Source of the DNA: Adlercreutzia shanghongiae
GTDB taxonomy: Bacteria > Actinomycetota > Coriobacteriia > Coriobacteriales > Eggerthellaceae
Direction: 5' to 3'
Assembly (NCBI RefSeq): GCF_035830635.1
Contig: NZ_JAYMFI010000007.1
Coordinates: forward strand, 62,001 to 126,000
DNA: 64,000 nucleotides
Below, piece after piece: positions 17,908 through 26,600 of this stretch (the stretch's first letter is position 1; every line of letters starts with the position of its first letter). The notes beneath the pieces are model-generated. The model made no database searches, was not told the origin of the DNA, and saw only the letters and a program-made list of their open reading frames with translations. The position numbers and the translations under genes were made by a program.

Positions 17908-19134
17908 ATGACGGAGTTCCAGCGAATCATTCTCGTGCACTACCACGAGATCGGACTCAAGGGACGCAACCGCGGAGTATTCGAGAAGCGCCTTCAGCGA
18001 AACCTGGAGGTGCTTCTTGGTGCTTATCCGGTCGTCACCATCCACCGCATCTCCGGACGGCTGCTCGTGTTTCTGCGCGAGGGCACAAGCCTGGAGGTGG
18101 CAAACCAGTGCACCAACGCCATTCTGGGCGTGCCCGGCGTGGCTCGGGCGTCGTGCGGCTTCAAGTGCGAGCTTTCCTTAGAGGTCATGGGGCAGGCGGC
18201 CTGCATCGCGCTGGCCGAGGCGGAGCCCTTCGAGAGCTTCAAGGTGTCGGCGCGGCGCAATCACACGGTGTTTCCCATCGACTCCATGCAGATGAACCGC
18301 GACATCGGCGCGGTGCTCTGCGAGGCGTTTCCTGCCAAGCGCGTGCAAATGAAGGGCCAGGATGTGACCGTGGGCGTCGAGGCGGTGGAGGGTACCGCCT
18401 ACGTGTACGCCCGCAGCGTGCGCGGCATCGGCGGCCTGCCCGTGGGCTCTTCGGGCAAGGTGGTGGGCCTTCTGTCCTCGGGCATCGATTCGCCCGTGGC
18501 CCTGTGGCGCATGGCGCGCCGGGGTGCGGTGCCGGTGGGCGTGCACTTCTCCGGGCGCCCGCAAACCTCCGACGCCTCCGAGTTTCTGGTGGACGACATC
18601 GCGCGGGTGCTCGCGCGCACGGGCTGCATCGGGCGCGTGTACGTGGTGCCCTTCGGCGACTACCAGCGCGAGATCTCGCTTGCGTGCCCGCCGTCTCTGC
18701 GCGTCATCCTGTACCGGCGCCTCATGTTCAAGGTGGCCGAGGAAATCGCCCGGCGCGAGGGGGCCGGCGCTCTGGTGACCGGCGAGAGCCTGGGCCAGGT
18801 GGCCTCGCAGACCCTCGACAACATCCGCGCTACCGACGATGCCGTCGTGATGCCCGTGCTGCGTCCGCTCATCGGCTCCGACAAACTGGAGATTATCGAC
18901 CAGGCCCAAGAGCTCGGCACCTTCGAAATCTCGTCCATGGACGCGCCGGACTGCTGCACGCTGTTCATGCCGCGCAATCCCGAGACCCACGCGAAACTCG
19001 ATGAAGTGCGCGAGGCGGAGGCCGCCTATCCCCTCGATGAGTGGGTGGCAGCCCTTGCCGATGCGGCGGAGCCCCACGACTATGCTTGCCCTGCGTATAA
19101 GCCGCGCAAGCGACGCGACGAGCGGGCGAGCTAA
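17908..19134 (+). CDS. thiI: tRNA 4-thiouridine synthase / thiamine sulfur carrier enzyme
   Basis: Adenylates uridine-8 of tRNA and transfers sulfur; homologues also supply sulfur for the thiazole of thiamine. The 408-residue protein has an N-terminal ferredoxin-like and THUMP region and a PP-loop ATP-binding motif SSGIDSP (about 190-196). It lacks the C-terminal rhodanese domain of the enterobacterial enzyme, so sulfur must come from another carrier, as in Bacillus. C-terminal DCCTLFMPRNPETHA includes paired cysteines. It ends the mihF transcript. Confidence 0.93.
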   Translation: MTEFQRIILVHYHEIGLKGRNRGVFEKRLQRNLEVLLGAYPVVTIHRISGRLLVFLREGTSLEVANQCTNAILGVPGVARASCGFKCELSLEVMGQAACIALAEAEPFESFKVSARRNHTVFPIDSMQMNRDIGAVLCEAFPAKRVQMKGQDVTVGVEAVEGTAYVYARSVRGIGGLPVGSSGKVVGLLSSGIDSPVALWRMARRGAVPVGVHFSGRPQTSDASEFLVDDIARVLARTGCIGRVYVVPFGDYQREISLACPPSLRVILYRRLMFKVAEEIARREGAGALVTGESLGQVASQTLDNIRATDDAVVMPVLRPLIGSDKLEIIDQAQELGTFEISSMDAPDCCTLFMPRNPETHAKLDEVREAEAAYPLDEWVAALADAAEPHDYACPAYKPRKRRDERAS

Positions 19135-19159
19135 GCTTTCCATCCCTCATATATGTTCG

Positions 19160-19189
19160 AGAGCGTCCTGATTCGGGACGCTCTTTTTG
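19160..19189 (+). terminator. Intrinsic terminator after thiI
   Basis: AGAGCGTCC (19160-19168) pairs with GGACGCTCT (19176-19184), then TTTTTGT. Confidence 0.9.
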
Positions 19190-19258
19190 TATGAGCGAAA
19201 GGCTTTATCGGCTCATCTGGCGACAGGGGTGTGGTCTGCGGGAGACGCTTTTAGGCAA

Positions 19259-19330
19259 ATCAAGCGACAAAAGCGCGGCAGGGGGGAGGTGCGCAGCGGG
19301 AAATCCCGCCGTCATTTCTGCGGTTGTGCG
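19259..19330 (+). repeat. Element shared with the recA upstream region (copy 1)
   Basis: Bases 19283-19330 match 57992-58039 at 42 of 48 positions without gaps, and ATCAAGCG lies exactly 24 bases before that core in both places. It contains the GCGGGAAATCCCGC core at 19296-19309. It lies 38 bases before the comEA start; no T run follows, so it is not an ordinary terminator. Confidence 0.7.
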
Positions 19331-19368
19331 GGAGTAGCGTTCCCTTATCTCGTGAGAAGGGAGTCCCC

Positions 19369-20109
19369 ATGGCCTTTCAAGAACAGGCAGAGAGCCTCAG
19401 GGCTAAGTTGCATCTCGCTGCCGTGCCAAAGCCGGTGTTCGCCGGCCTTGTCACCATCTTGCTGCTGGTCGTTCTCGTTTCGGGCGTTCTCGTCGCGGGC
19501 GCAAGCGGTGGGGAGACGTTCGAGATAACTCGCCAAGAGGCGAGCGCAGAACTTGACGGGCTTTCTGAGGATGCTTTCGTTCAGCAGGCCGCGCCCCCAA
19601 GCAGCGTTGGTGACGTCGACGACTCGACTAGCGTGGTAATTGGGGAAGCGCAAGACACCGAGCCGGCGAAGCTGTGCGTTCATGTGGACGGGTGCGTAGG
19701 CGCCCCGGGTGTCTACTATCTTAATGAGGGAAGTCGCATCATCGACGCGGTGCAGGCGGCCGGCGGGGCGGGTGCCGATGCGGAAACGGCGGCGGTGAAC
19801 CTGGCCGAGGTCGTGCAGGACGGCCAGCAGATCGTGATTCCCTCGAAGGGTGAGGGAAGCAACGGCCTCGCCGCCGCATCCTCGGACGGTGCGGCGTCAT
19901 CCGGCTCGTCCTCCGGCGGCTTGGTGAGCATCAACCGGGCCAGCGCCGCAGAGCTGCAGACGCTCAAGGGCATCGGCGAGGCTACGGCCGAGAAGATTAT
20001 CGCCGAGCGCGAGGCGAACGGTCCTTTCAAGAGCATCGACGATTTGATCCGCGTCTCGGGCATCGGGGAGAAGAAGCTCGAGGCGTTGCGGGATGGACTG
20101 TGTCTGTGA
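19369..20109 (+). CDS. comEA: Competence DNA receptor, SLBB and helix-hairpin-helix protein
   Basis: Binds incoming double-stranded DNA at the outer face of the membrane. The 246-residue protein has one N-terminal membrane segment (about 23-43), a variable linker, an SLBB domain (VHVDGCVGAPGVYYL, about 104 on) and two C-terminal helix-hairpin-helix motifs (LKGIGEATAEKI and VSGIGEKKLEAL). GAAGGGAGT precedes the ATG at 19369. Its end overlaps comEC by ten bases. comEB, which lies between these genes in Bacillus, is absent. Confidence 0.92.
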   Translation: MAFQEQAESLRAKLHLAAVPKPVFAGLVTILLLVVLVSGVLVAGASGGETFEITRQEASAELDGLSEDAFVQQAAPPSSVGDVDDSTSVVIGEAQDTEPAKLCVHVDGCVGAPGVYYLNEGSRIIDAVQAAGGAGADAETAAVNLAEVVQDGQQIVIPSKGEGSNGLAAASSDGAASSGSSSGGLVSINRASAAELQTLKGIGEATAEKIIAEREANGPFKSIDDLIRVSGIGEKKLEALRDGLCL

Positions 20110-22445
20110 GAGGACGCGAGTGCGCTCAACCGCCGCGGCCCTCTCTTCCGCCGCTGCTCGTGACGGGCCTCGCCCTTTGGGCCGCGACGGCGCTTCTGTG
20201 GCCCTGCCTGCGCGGGGTGCCGCGCGGAGCCCTCGTCATCGGCGCCGCGGCGGCCTTGGCGGGCGCGGCGCTCGTCGCTGTCCCATCCCTGGTCCGAAGA
20301 CGGTCCGCGATGGGCCGCACCGTGCTGCTGGGGTTGTTGGCAGCGCTCGCCCTGAGCTGCCTTTGGGCCTGCGTCCTGCAGCAGCAAACCGACGGGAATC
20401 CTCATTCGGATACCTGGGAGGTGGTGCTCGAGGAGGACGCGCGGCGAGGGGAGTTCGGGTGGCGCGCCCGGGCCCGGGCGACTGACGAGCAGGGGCGCAC
20501 GGTGCCGGTCAGGGTGAACCTGCCCGAGTCCATGGGACTGCTCCAGGGGGACGAGTTCAAAGCGGAGGCCTCCTTCAAGCGCCCGACGGAACAGGCTGCG
20601 GAGTTCTATTGGAACGACGGCCTCGCCGGATCGCTTACCGTTTCAGACCGCGAGGGGGCGGCCCTGGTCGGAAGGTCGGCGCTGAGCGCTCTGCGGCAAC
20701 GGGCCATTGAGACGATAGCGGCCCACGGCGACGGTCGCGCAGGGCTTCTGCAGGCGCTCGTCTGCGGCTATCGGGCGCCCATTGAAGATGAGGGCCTCTA
20801 CGACCAGTTCAAAACCGTCGGCCTGGCCCATCTTGTGGCCGTGTCGGGAGCCCATCTATCCATCGTGGTGCTGTTCGTCGGTTTCGGCCTCAGGGTCTTG
20901 AGGGCGGGCAGAAGAACGACGACGCTTGCCATCTCGCTGTTTCTGCTCGGCTATATGGCGTTCACCGGCATGCCCGTGTCGGTGCTGCGCGCGGCGCTCA
21001 TGGCCTTCTCGGGCCTGCTGTCCCTGTGCACCGACCGGCGAAACTCGTCGCTGAACGCGCTCGGAGGGTGCCTGGTGACCTTCGTCGGCCTCGACCCGCC
21101 CTGCGCGATCTCGGCCTCGTTTGTCCTCTCTGCAGGCTCGACGCTGGGCATCGTGCTGTTCGCGCCGCTCATTGCCGCGGCCTTCGGCGGCGCGGGGTCG
21201 TGCGCCAGAAGGCTCTTCGGGGACGCCGCCGCGCTCACCATGGCCGCGGCGCTCGCGACCCAGCCCTATGCGGCGGCGCTTTTCGCCCAGGTGCCGCTGT
21301 TGTCGCTGGCAGCGAACCTGATAGCGGCCCCGCTGTTCACACTCGCGTGCGTCGTCGGCTTCGGCGCCGTGCTCGTCGCCTGCGTCCTTCCCGGGGCCGC
21401 GCCTCATCTCATGGCCCTTGCGACCCTTGCCAGCGCGCCTTTGTCCCTCGTCGTCGAAAACCTAGCGGCCCTCCCGGCGTCCTGCTGGCCCGTTGACGCG
21501 CCGGTCGGCCTTGCCGTGGCAATCTCGGTCGTCGCCTGCGCCGCTCTTTGGCTCTGGTGGCCCCGCATAAGCGGCAAGAGGCTCGCTGCGGCCGTCGCTG
21601 CCGTTGCGCTCGCCCTGGCGATAGCGCGCGCTCCGCTCGGCGGAGCCGACGACGCCATCGTCATGCTCGACGTGGGTCAGGGAGATTCGTTCCTCGTGCG
21701 CAGCCAGGGAGCCGCCCTGCTCGTTGACACGGGAAACCAGGAGGCGATGCTGAAAACGGCCCTGGCCCGGGAGCGCGTCTCGCGCCTTGATGCGGTTGCC
21801 ATCACCCATGGCGACGACGACCACTGCGGCGCACTCAAGGCGCTTGGGGACGTGGCTGCTGTGGACACCCTCCTCGTAGCTGAGGACCTGCTCCGTTGTC
21901 CGTGCGCCTCCTGCGGTGAGCTTCTGTCCGATGCCGAAGGAGAGGGCTACCCTGGCGGCGTGGCAGGGCTCGCCTTAGGCGACACGGTGCGCTGCGGGCG
22001 GTTCCGCCTGACCGTGGTCTGGCCCGGGCGGTTCGCCGACGAGGGCGGCAACGCCGATAGCCTCAGCTTCCTCTGCTCATGGGATGGCGACGGAGACGGA
22101 GAGGGAGAGTGGACGGCCCTTCTGTGCGGGGATGCCGAGGCGGAGCAGCTGGTGAAGATGGCCGAGCGTCTGCCCGCAGAGGGGGTGGACGTGCTCAAGG
22201 TGGGCCATCATGGCTCGAAAAAAAGCCTCGACGCTTCAGTTGCCGACCGGGTTTCCCCTTCAGTGGCCCTCATCGGCGTAGGCGAGCACAACCGCTATGG
22301 CCATCCCTCGCAGGAGGCGCTCGACCTGCTCGCCTCGATCGGGTGCGCCACGTACTGCAGCGATGAGGCGGGAAACGTAGTCGTGGCGTTTTCCGAGGAT
22401 ACGCTCACCGTATCGCCGGAGAGGCAGGAGTGCGAGACCAGATAG
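20100..22445 (+). CDS. comEC: DNA uptake channel protein ComEC/Rec2
   Basis: Polytopic membrane protein that carries single-stranded DNA into the cell. The 781-residue protein has membrane segments at the N-terminus, the competence domain with VSGAHLSIVVLF (about 248 on), further membrane helices to about residue 505, and a C-terminal metallo-beta-lactamase domain: MLDVGQGDSFLV, THGDDDH (569-575) and KVGHHGS. The GTG at 20100 lies inside comEA; a second in-frame GTG at 20106 is also possible. With comEA it suggests DNA uptake capability, though pilus genes are not in view. Confidence 0.93.
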   Translation: MSVRGRECAQPPRPSLPPLLVTGLALWAATALLWPCLRGVPRGALVIGAAAALAGAALVAVPSLVRRRSAMGRTVLLGLLAALALSCLWACVLQQQTDGNPHSDTWEVVLEEDARRGEFGWRARARATDEQGRTVPVRVNLPESMGLLQGDEFKAEASFKRPTEQAAEFYWNDGLAGSLTVSDREGAALVGRSALSALRQRAIETIAAHGDGRAGLLQALVCGYRAPIEDEGLYDQFKTVGLAHLVAVSGAHLSIVVLFVGFGLRVLRAGRRTTTLAISLFLLGYMAFTGMPVSVLRAALMAFSGLLSLCTDRRNSSLNALGGCLVTFVGLDPPCAISASFVLSAGSTLGIVLFAPLIAAAFGGAGSCARRLFGDAAALTMAAALATQPYAAALFAQVPLLSLAANLIAAPLFTLACVVGFGAVLVACVLPGAAPHLMALATLASAPLSLVVENLAALPASCWPVDAPVGLAVAISVVACAALWLWWPRISGKRLAAAVAAVALALAIARAPLGGADDAIVMLDVGQGDSFLVRSQGAALLVDTGNQEAMLKTALARERVSRLDAVAITHGDDDHCGALKALGDVAAVDTLLVAEDLLRCPCASCGELLSDAEGEGYPGGVAGLALGDTVRCGRFRLTVVWPGRFADEGGNADSLSFLCSWDGDGDGEGEWTALLCGDAEAEQLVKMAERLPAEGVDVLKVGHHGSKKSLDASVADRVSPSVALIGVGEHNRYGHPSQEALDLLASIGCATYCSDEAGNVVVAFSEDTLTVSPERQECETR

Positions 22446-22447
22446 GG

Positions 22448-22453
22448 TACAAT
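22448..22453 (+). promoter_or_regulatory. -10 box of an apparently leaderless holA transcript
   Basis: GGGTACAAT ends six bases before the holA ATG and no ribosome-binding sequence intervenes. The same ATAGGGTACAAT string lies before phoH. No good -35 is visible here. Confidence 0.4.
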
Positions 22454-22459
22454 GGGCCC

Positions 22460-23428
22460 ATGGCTACCAACGACAACAACGATCTGCTGCCCGCCTATCT
22501 GGCCGTGGGAGAGGACGCCTTGAAGCGCGAGGCGGTCATCGCGCGCCTTAAGGCGCGTTTGGCCAAGCTGGGCGACATGGCCTTCAACTCCGACGAGTTC
22601 GACGGTGAGACCGCTGAGGGCGCCGATATCGCCGCGGCCTGCAACACCATGCCCTTTGCGAGTCCCGTGCGCCTCGTGTACGTGCGCAACGTGGACAAGC
22701 TCAAGAAGGCCGATGCCGAGGAGCTCATTGCCTATCTGAAGGCCCCCAGCGACACCACGGTGCTCGCCTGTGAGGGGGAGAAGCTCGCCAAGAATACACG
22801 GCTGTACAAGGCGCTCGCCACAGTGGGCCCCAAGGCCGTCATCGATTGCGCGCCACCCAAGAGCTGGGAGCTTCCCAAGCGCGTCCGCGCCATGGCCACC
22901 GGCCACGGCATCGTGCTCACCGAGGGCGCCGCCTCGGCCCTCGTGGAGCTTGTCGGCGAGAACACGGTGCACCTCGACAACGAGCTGAAGAAGATTGCCC
23001 TGGCCCGCAGCGGCTCCGATGCCGTGTCCGAGCGCGAGGTGAGAGCGCTCGTGGCCCGCACCTCCGAAGTGAAGCCGTGGGATTTCACCGCCGCCTTCGC
23101 CGAGCGCAACCTCGGCAAGTGCCTGGCCCTCATGGATCAGATGGACTCGGTCTCGCCCCATGTGCTCATCGCGTTTTGCGCCACACGGCTGCGCGAGCTC
23201 ATGGCGGCTCAGTCCATGGCGCGGCGCGGCAACCCTCGAGGCCTCGCGAAGGCGCTGGGCGCTCCCGACTGGCGCGTGAAGAACCACGGAGCGTGGGCCC
23301 GCAACTACCGCCCGGACGAGCTGCGCCGCGCTCTCGCCTCCTCCCGCGATGCCGAACAGGCCATGAAAAGCGGAGCAGACGCCGACGAGGTCTTCTACCG
23401 CTGGCTCGTGGAAACGCTTCGCCGCTAG
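22460..23428 (+). CDS. holA: DNA polymerase III delta subunit
   Basis: Opens the sliding clamp as part of the clamp loader. The 322-residue protein has the weakly conserved AAA+ fold of delta: LPAYLAVGEDALKREAVIARLK at the N-terminus, LVYVRNVDKLKK, and C-terminal PDELRRALASSRDAEQAMKSG as in YqeN-type delta. The ATG at 22460 is taken; an upstream extension inside comEC lacks support. Position after comEC is the same as in Bacillus (comEC-yqeN-rpsT). Confidence 0.9.
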   Translation: MATNDNNDLLPAYLAVGEDALKREAVIARLKARLAKLGDMAFNSDEFDGETAEGADIAAACNTMPFASPVRLVYVRNVDKLKKADAEELIAYLKAPSDTTVLACEGEKLAKNTRLYKALATVGPKAVIDCAPPKSWELPKRVRAMATGHGIVLTEGAASALVELVGENTVHLDNELKKIALARSGSDAVSEREVRALVARTSEVKPWDFTAAFAERNLGKCLALMDQMDSVSPHVLIAFCATRLRELMAAQSMARRGNPRGLAKALGAPDWRVKNHGAWARNYRPDELRRALASSRDAEQAMKSGADADEVFYRWLVETLRR

Positions 23429-23572
23429 GGCTCGGCCTTTGCATGCAGATTTTCAGCCTTTGCGCGCACCCACAGTAGTGGCTCATAGGTTCAGTCTCTG
23501 CCCGCGGCCGCATTTTTTTTGCTCCAAGGTTCAGTTTCAGCGCACTTCTTCTTCGAAAGCCAGCTTTTGCGT

Positions 23573-23749
23573 GTCCATATCCCCGTTATTTGGCTAAGTG
23601 AAGCATTTTCTTGCCAAATAACGGGGATATGGACGCTTTATCAGCGAATTTAAGGCTCATATGCGAAACGAAAATTCAATAAGGCCTGTTCAGAGGCTTG
23701 CGCTAGGTCTCTCTCATTGCAGGGCGTGTCCATATCGCGATTATTTGGC
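23573..23749. repeat. Three copies of a 22-base repeat, two of them inverted
   Basis: Copy A 23573-23594 (GTCCATATCCCC then GTTATTTGGC) is a perfect inverse of copy B 23613-23634, with an 18-base loop. Copy C 23728-23749 lies in the orientation of A with three central changes (CGCGA for CCCCG). The A/B pair would make a 22-base-pair hairpin. Confidence 0.95.
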
Positions 23750-23783
23750 CAAAAAAGACGAGCCACCATTGCGGCGGCCCGTC
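23750..23783 (-). terminator. Intrinsic terminator of rpsT
   Basis: On the reverse strand GACGGGCC (23783-23776) pairs with GGCTCGTC (23764-23757), followed by six to seven T. It touches the third 22-base repeat. Confidence 0.85.
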
Positions 23784-23806
23784 TTGTCTAGCATATGTCG
23801 AGAAGC

Positions 23807-24346
23807 TTACTCGGCAGCTTCCTCAGCGGCCTCTTCGCCCTCGGCCTCGGCGGCAGCCTCGGCAGCAGCGGCCTCGGCCTCAGCCTTGGCAGCCTCCTCG
23901 GCCTCCTTGGCCTTGCGCTCGGCGGCCTTCTTCTCTTCCTTCAGCTGCTTCTCGCGACGCTTGGCCTTCTCTTCGGAGGCGGCGGCCATGGCGGCCTTGC
24001 GAGCGGCCTTGGCTTCGGCCTTCTTGGAGCCGGTCTTCTGGGCCTTCGGAGCGGCCTTCTCGTAGGCGGCGATGTCGGCCTCGGTCACCACGGTGTTGGC
24101 CAGGTGCATGATGCCGCTCTTGCGGTTGGCGGCCTGGTTCTTGTGGATGACGCCCTTAGAAGCGGCCTTGTCCATGAGGCGGCAGGCAGCCACGGCGAAG
24201 GCGTAAGCGGCCTTGCCGTCGCCGGCGGCCACAGCGTCTTTGACGTGACGGGTGGCGGTCTTCAGCTCGGCCTTGACAGCGCGGTTGCGCATGCGGGCCT
24301 TCTCGTTGGTGATGATGCGCTTCTTCTGGGACTTGATGTTAGCCAT
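23807..24346 (-). CDS. rpsT: Ribosomal protein S20 with long C-terminal extension
   Basis: Small-subunit protein binding 16S rRNA. Residues 1 to about 88 are a normal S20 (MANIKSQKKRIITNEKARMR, GVIHKNQAANRKS). The frame then continues to 179 residues, twice the usual length. The tail from about residue 89 is almost wholly Ala, Lys and Glu, starting lysine-rich and ending strongly acidic, and is likely a long helix or coiled coil. The ATG at 24346 is preceded by AAGAAAGGCAC. It is alone on the reverse strand between holA and lepA, a conserved position for rpsT. Confidence 0.93.
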   Translation of the reverse strand: MANIKSQKKRIITNEKARMRNRAVKAELKTATRHVKDAVAAGDGKAAYAFAVAACRLMDKAASKGVIHKNQAANRKSGIMHLANTVVTEADIAAYEKAAPKAQKTGSKKAEAKAARKAAMAAASEEKAKRREKQLKEEKKAAERKAKEAEEAAKAEAEAAAAEAAAEAEGEEAAEEAAE

Positions 24347-24681
24347 GAAACAGTGCCTTTCTTGTTCGGTCGTTACCTTATCTGCGGTATCCAACGACAC
24401 GAACGCGCGGCGGCACACCCCGGCCACGGGCAATCGTGCGAAACGGGAGGCGGCGGGATTTCTCCGCGTCCCTGGCCTCGAGTCGGCAAGACTTCGAAGC
24501 CGCCAGCAATAGCAATCTTCTCATTGCAGCCACGTCTGCAGATTTGGCGGGAGAAATGTCCCGCGTCCGTATCGCTGGATACACAATGCGGTAGAATACC
24601 AAAGATTCGTTGAAGGTACCGGAGAATTTTTGCCCGAGCGGCAAATTCTTCGCAAGAGGCGCACATTGGAAGAGGACCCGC
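24347..24681. other. Divergent control region between rpsT and lepA
   Basis: No gene. In the rpsT leader GTTCGGTCGTT (24364-24374) pairs with AACGACACGAAC (24393-24404), one base bulged. Two quasi-palindromes of the GCGGGA-AAAT-CCCGC type lie at 24453-24467 and 24547-24564 in opposite orientation. TAGAAT (24592-24597) may be the lepA -10 box. In the lepA leader AGAATTTTTGCC and GGCAAATTCT (about 24622-24650) form a bulged hairpin. Confidence 0.6.
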
Positions 24682-26487
24682 GTGACCCACGAGCTTTCCC
24701 ATATTCGCAACTTTTCTATCATCGCTCACATCGACCACGGCAAGTCGACGCTTTCCGACCGCATCCTGGAGCTGACGGGCACGGTGGCCAAGCGCGACAT
24801 GCAGGCCCAGCTGCTCGACTCCATGGACATCGAGCGCGAGCGCGGCATCACCATTAAAAGCCAGGCAGTACGCGTGGCCTACACCGCCGACGACGGCGAG
24901 ACCTATCAGCTGAACCTCATCGACACCCCCGGGCACGTGGACTTCACCTACGAGGTGAGCCGCAGCCTCGCCGCCTGCGACGGCGCGGTGCTCGTGGTGG
25001 ACGCCACCCAGGGCGTGGAGGCCCAGACGGTGGCCAACGCGATGCTGGCCATGAACGCCGATTTGGAGATCATCCCGCTCATCAACAAGATCGACCTGCC
25101 GGCCGCCGAGCCCGAGCGCGTGAAGGCCGAGATCGAGGACGGTCTGGCCATTCCCGCCGATGACGCGGTGCTCGCCTCCGGCAAGACCGGCGAAGGCGTC
25201 CACGATTTGCTGGAAGCGGTGGTCTACAACATCCCCGCACCCACAGGCGACGGCGAGGCACCCCTGCGCGCGCTCATCTTCGACAGCTACTTCGACGCCT
25301 ACCGTGGCGTGGTGGCCCTCATCCGCGTGGTGGACGGCCGCATCAAGAAGGGCGACAAGATCCGCATGATGGCCACGGGCACCGAGACCCTCGTGGAGGA
25401 GGTGGGCGCACGCCACCCGCAGGAGGTGGCCGAGGAGGCGCTCTACGTGGGCGAAGTGGGATACCTGGTCACGGGCCTCAAGGACGTGAGCCAGGTGAAG
25501 GTGGGCGACACCATCACCTTGGCCGACGGCGGCGTGAACGAGCCCTTGCCGGGTTACCGCGAGGCCAAGCCCATGGTGTTCACGGGCCTGTTCCCCATCG
25601 ACGGCGACCAGTACGAGCCTTTGAAGGAGGCGCTGGAGAAGCTCTCACTGAACGATCCGGCGCTCGTGTGGGAGCCCGAGACCTCCCACGCTTTGGGATT
25701 CGGCTTCCGCGTGGGCTTTCTGGGCCTTCTGCACATGGAGGTCATCAAGGAGCGCCTCGAGCGCGAGTTCGGGCTCGACCTTCTGGCCACGGCGCCTTCG
25801 GTGGAGTACCACGTGTACCTGAAGGGCGGCGAGATGGTGTCCTTGCACTCGCCCCAGGAGATGCCCGACCCCGGCTCCATCGATCATGTGGAAGAGCCCT
25901 ACCTGAAGGCGAAGATTCTCATCCCGCCCGATTACGTGGGCGCCGTGATGGATCTGGCCGTGGGGCGCCGCGGCAACTTCGTCACCATGAACTATCTGTC
26001 GCAGACCACGGTCGAGATGCTCTGGGAGATTCCGCTCTCCGAGCTCATCTTGGACTTCTTCGACAAGCTGAAGTCGAACACGAAGGGCTACGCGAGCCTC
26101 GACTACGAGATGGACGGCTACAAGCCCTCGCAGCTCGTGAAACTGGACATCCTGCTCTCCGGCAAGCCCATCGACGCGCTGTCGTTCATCGTGCACAAGG
26201 ACAAGGCCTACGACCGCGGGCGCGTGCTCTGCGATAAGCTGAAGGAGATCATCCCGCGCCAGATGTTCGAGGTTCCCATCCAGGCGGCCATCGGCGGGCG
26301 GGTGCTCGCGCGCCAGACGGTGAAGGCCAAGCGCAAGGACGTGCTCGCCAAGTGCTATGGCGGCGACATCACGCGCAAGCGCAAGCTGCTGGAAAAGCAG
26401 AAGGCCGGCAAGAAGCGCATGAAGGCCATCGGGAACGTGGAAGTGCCCCAGGAGGCCTTCATGGCCATCCTGAAAGTGGACGAGTAG
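24682..26487 (+). CDS. lepA: Elongation factor 4 (back-translocating GTPase)
   Basis: Ribosome-associated GTPase. With the GTG at 24682, preceded by GGAAGAGGAC, it has 601 residues, the family norm; a frame from 24610 adds leader sequence. G1 is AHIDHGKST (15-23), followed by IDTPGHVDF and NKIDLP, then EF-G-like domains and the unique C-terminal domain ending KRMKAIGNVEVPQEAFMAIL. It ends in a strong terminator. In Bacillus lepA is directly followed by hemW; here three genes intervene. Confidence 0.96.
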   Translation: MTHELSHIRNFSIIAHIDHGKSTLSDRILELTGTVAKRDMQAQLLDSMDIERERGITIKSQAVRVAYTADDGETYQLNLIDTPGHVDFTYEVSRSLAACDGAVLVVDATQGVEAQTVANAMLAMNADLEIIPLINKIDLPAAEPERVKAEIEDGLAIPADDAVLASGKTGEGVHDLLEAVVYNIPAPTGDGEAPLRALIFDSYFDAYRGVVALIRVVDGRIKKGDKIRMMATGTETLVEEVGARHPQEVAEEALYVGEVGYLVTGLKDVSQVKVGDTITLADGGVNEPLPGYREAKPMVFTGLFPIDGDQYEPLKEALEKLSLNDPALVWEPETSHALGFGFRVGFLGLLHMEVIKERLEREFGLDLLATAPSVEYHVYLKGGEMVSLHSPQEMPDPGSIDHVEEPYLKAKILIPPDYVGAVMDLAVGRRGNFVTMNYLSQTTVEMLWEIPLSELILDFFDKLKSNTKGYASLDYEMDGYKPSQLVKLDILLSGKPIDALSFIVHKDKAYDRGRVLCDKLKEIIPRQMFEVPIQAAIGGRVLARQTVKAKRKDVLAKCYGGDITRKRKLLEKQKAGKKRMKAIGNVEVPQEAFMAILKVDE

Positions 26488-26510
26488 AGCCGCAGCGCAG
26501 AGCGAAAACG

Positions 26511-26547
26511 CAAAGTGGGCCGTCGCGATGACGGCCCGCTTTGTTTG
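26511..26547 (+). terminator. Intrinsic terminator after lepA
   Basis: CAAAGTGGGCCGTC (26511-26524) pairs with GACGGCCCGCTTTG (26530-26543) with one G-T pair; TTTGT follows. The A-rich 5' side would also serve the convergent reverse-strand gene. Confidence 0.85.
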
Positions 26548-26600
26548 TAACGTCACTGCGCCCGCGCCCCCCGCAGGAGACGATTCCTGCTCCTCTGAGC

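Larger units (their letters stand above)
23429..23806. other. Gene-free stretch between holA and rpsT
   Basis: No coding frame of merit. It holds a GC-rich GCGGCCGC followed by eight T near 23504-23520 that might end holA transcription, three copies of a 22-base repeat, and the rpsT terminator next to the last copy. Confidence 0.7.

Noticed and set aside
23573..23749. Three similar 22-base repeats as a CRISPR array
   Set aside because: One copy is inverted, the gaps differ (18 and 93 bases) and no cas gene is near. A REP-like element fits better.
24430..24570. Further full copies of the 48-base comEA/recA element between rpsT and lepA
   Set aside because: Only the GCGGGA-AAAT-CCCGC core is shared; the flanks do not align, so it was listed as a core motif only.
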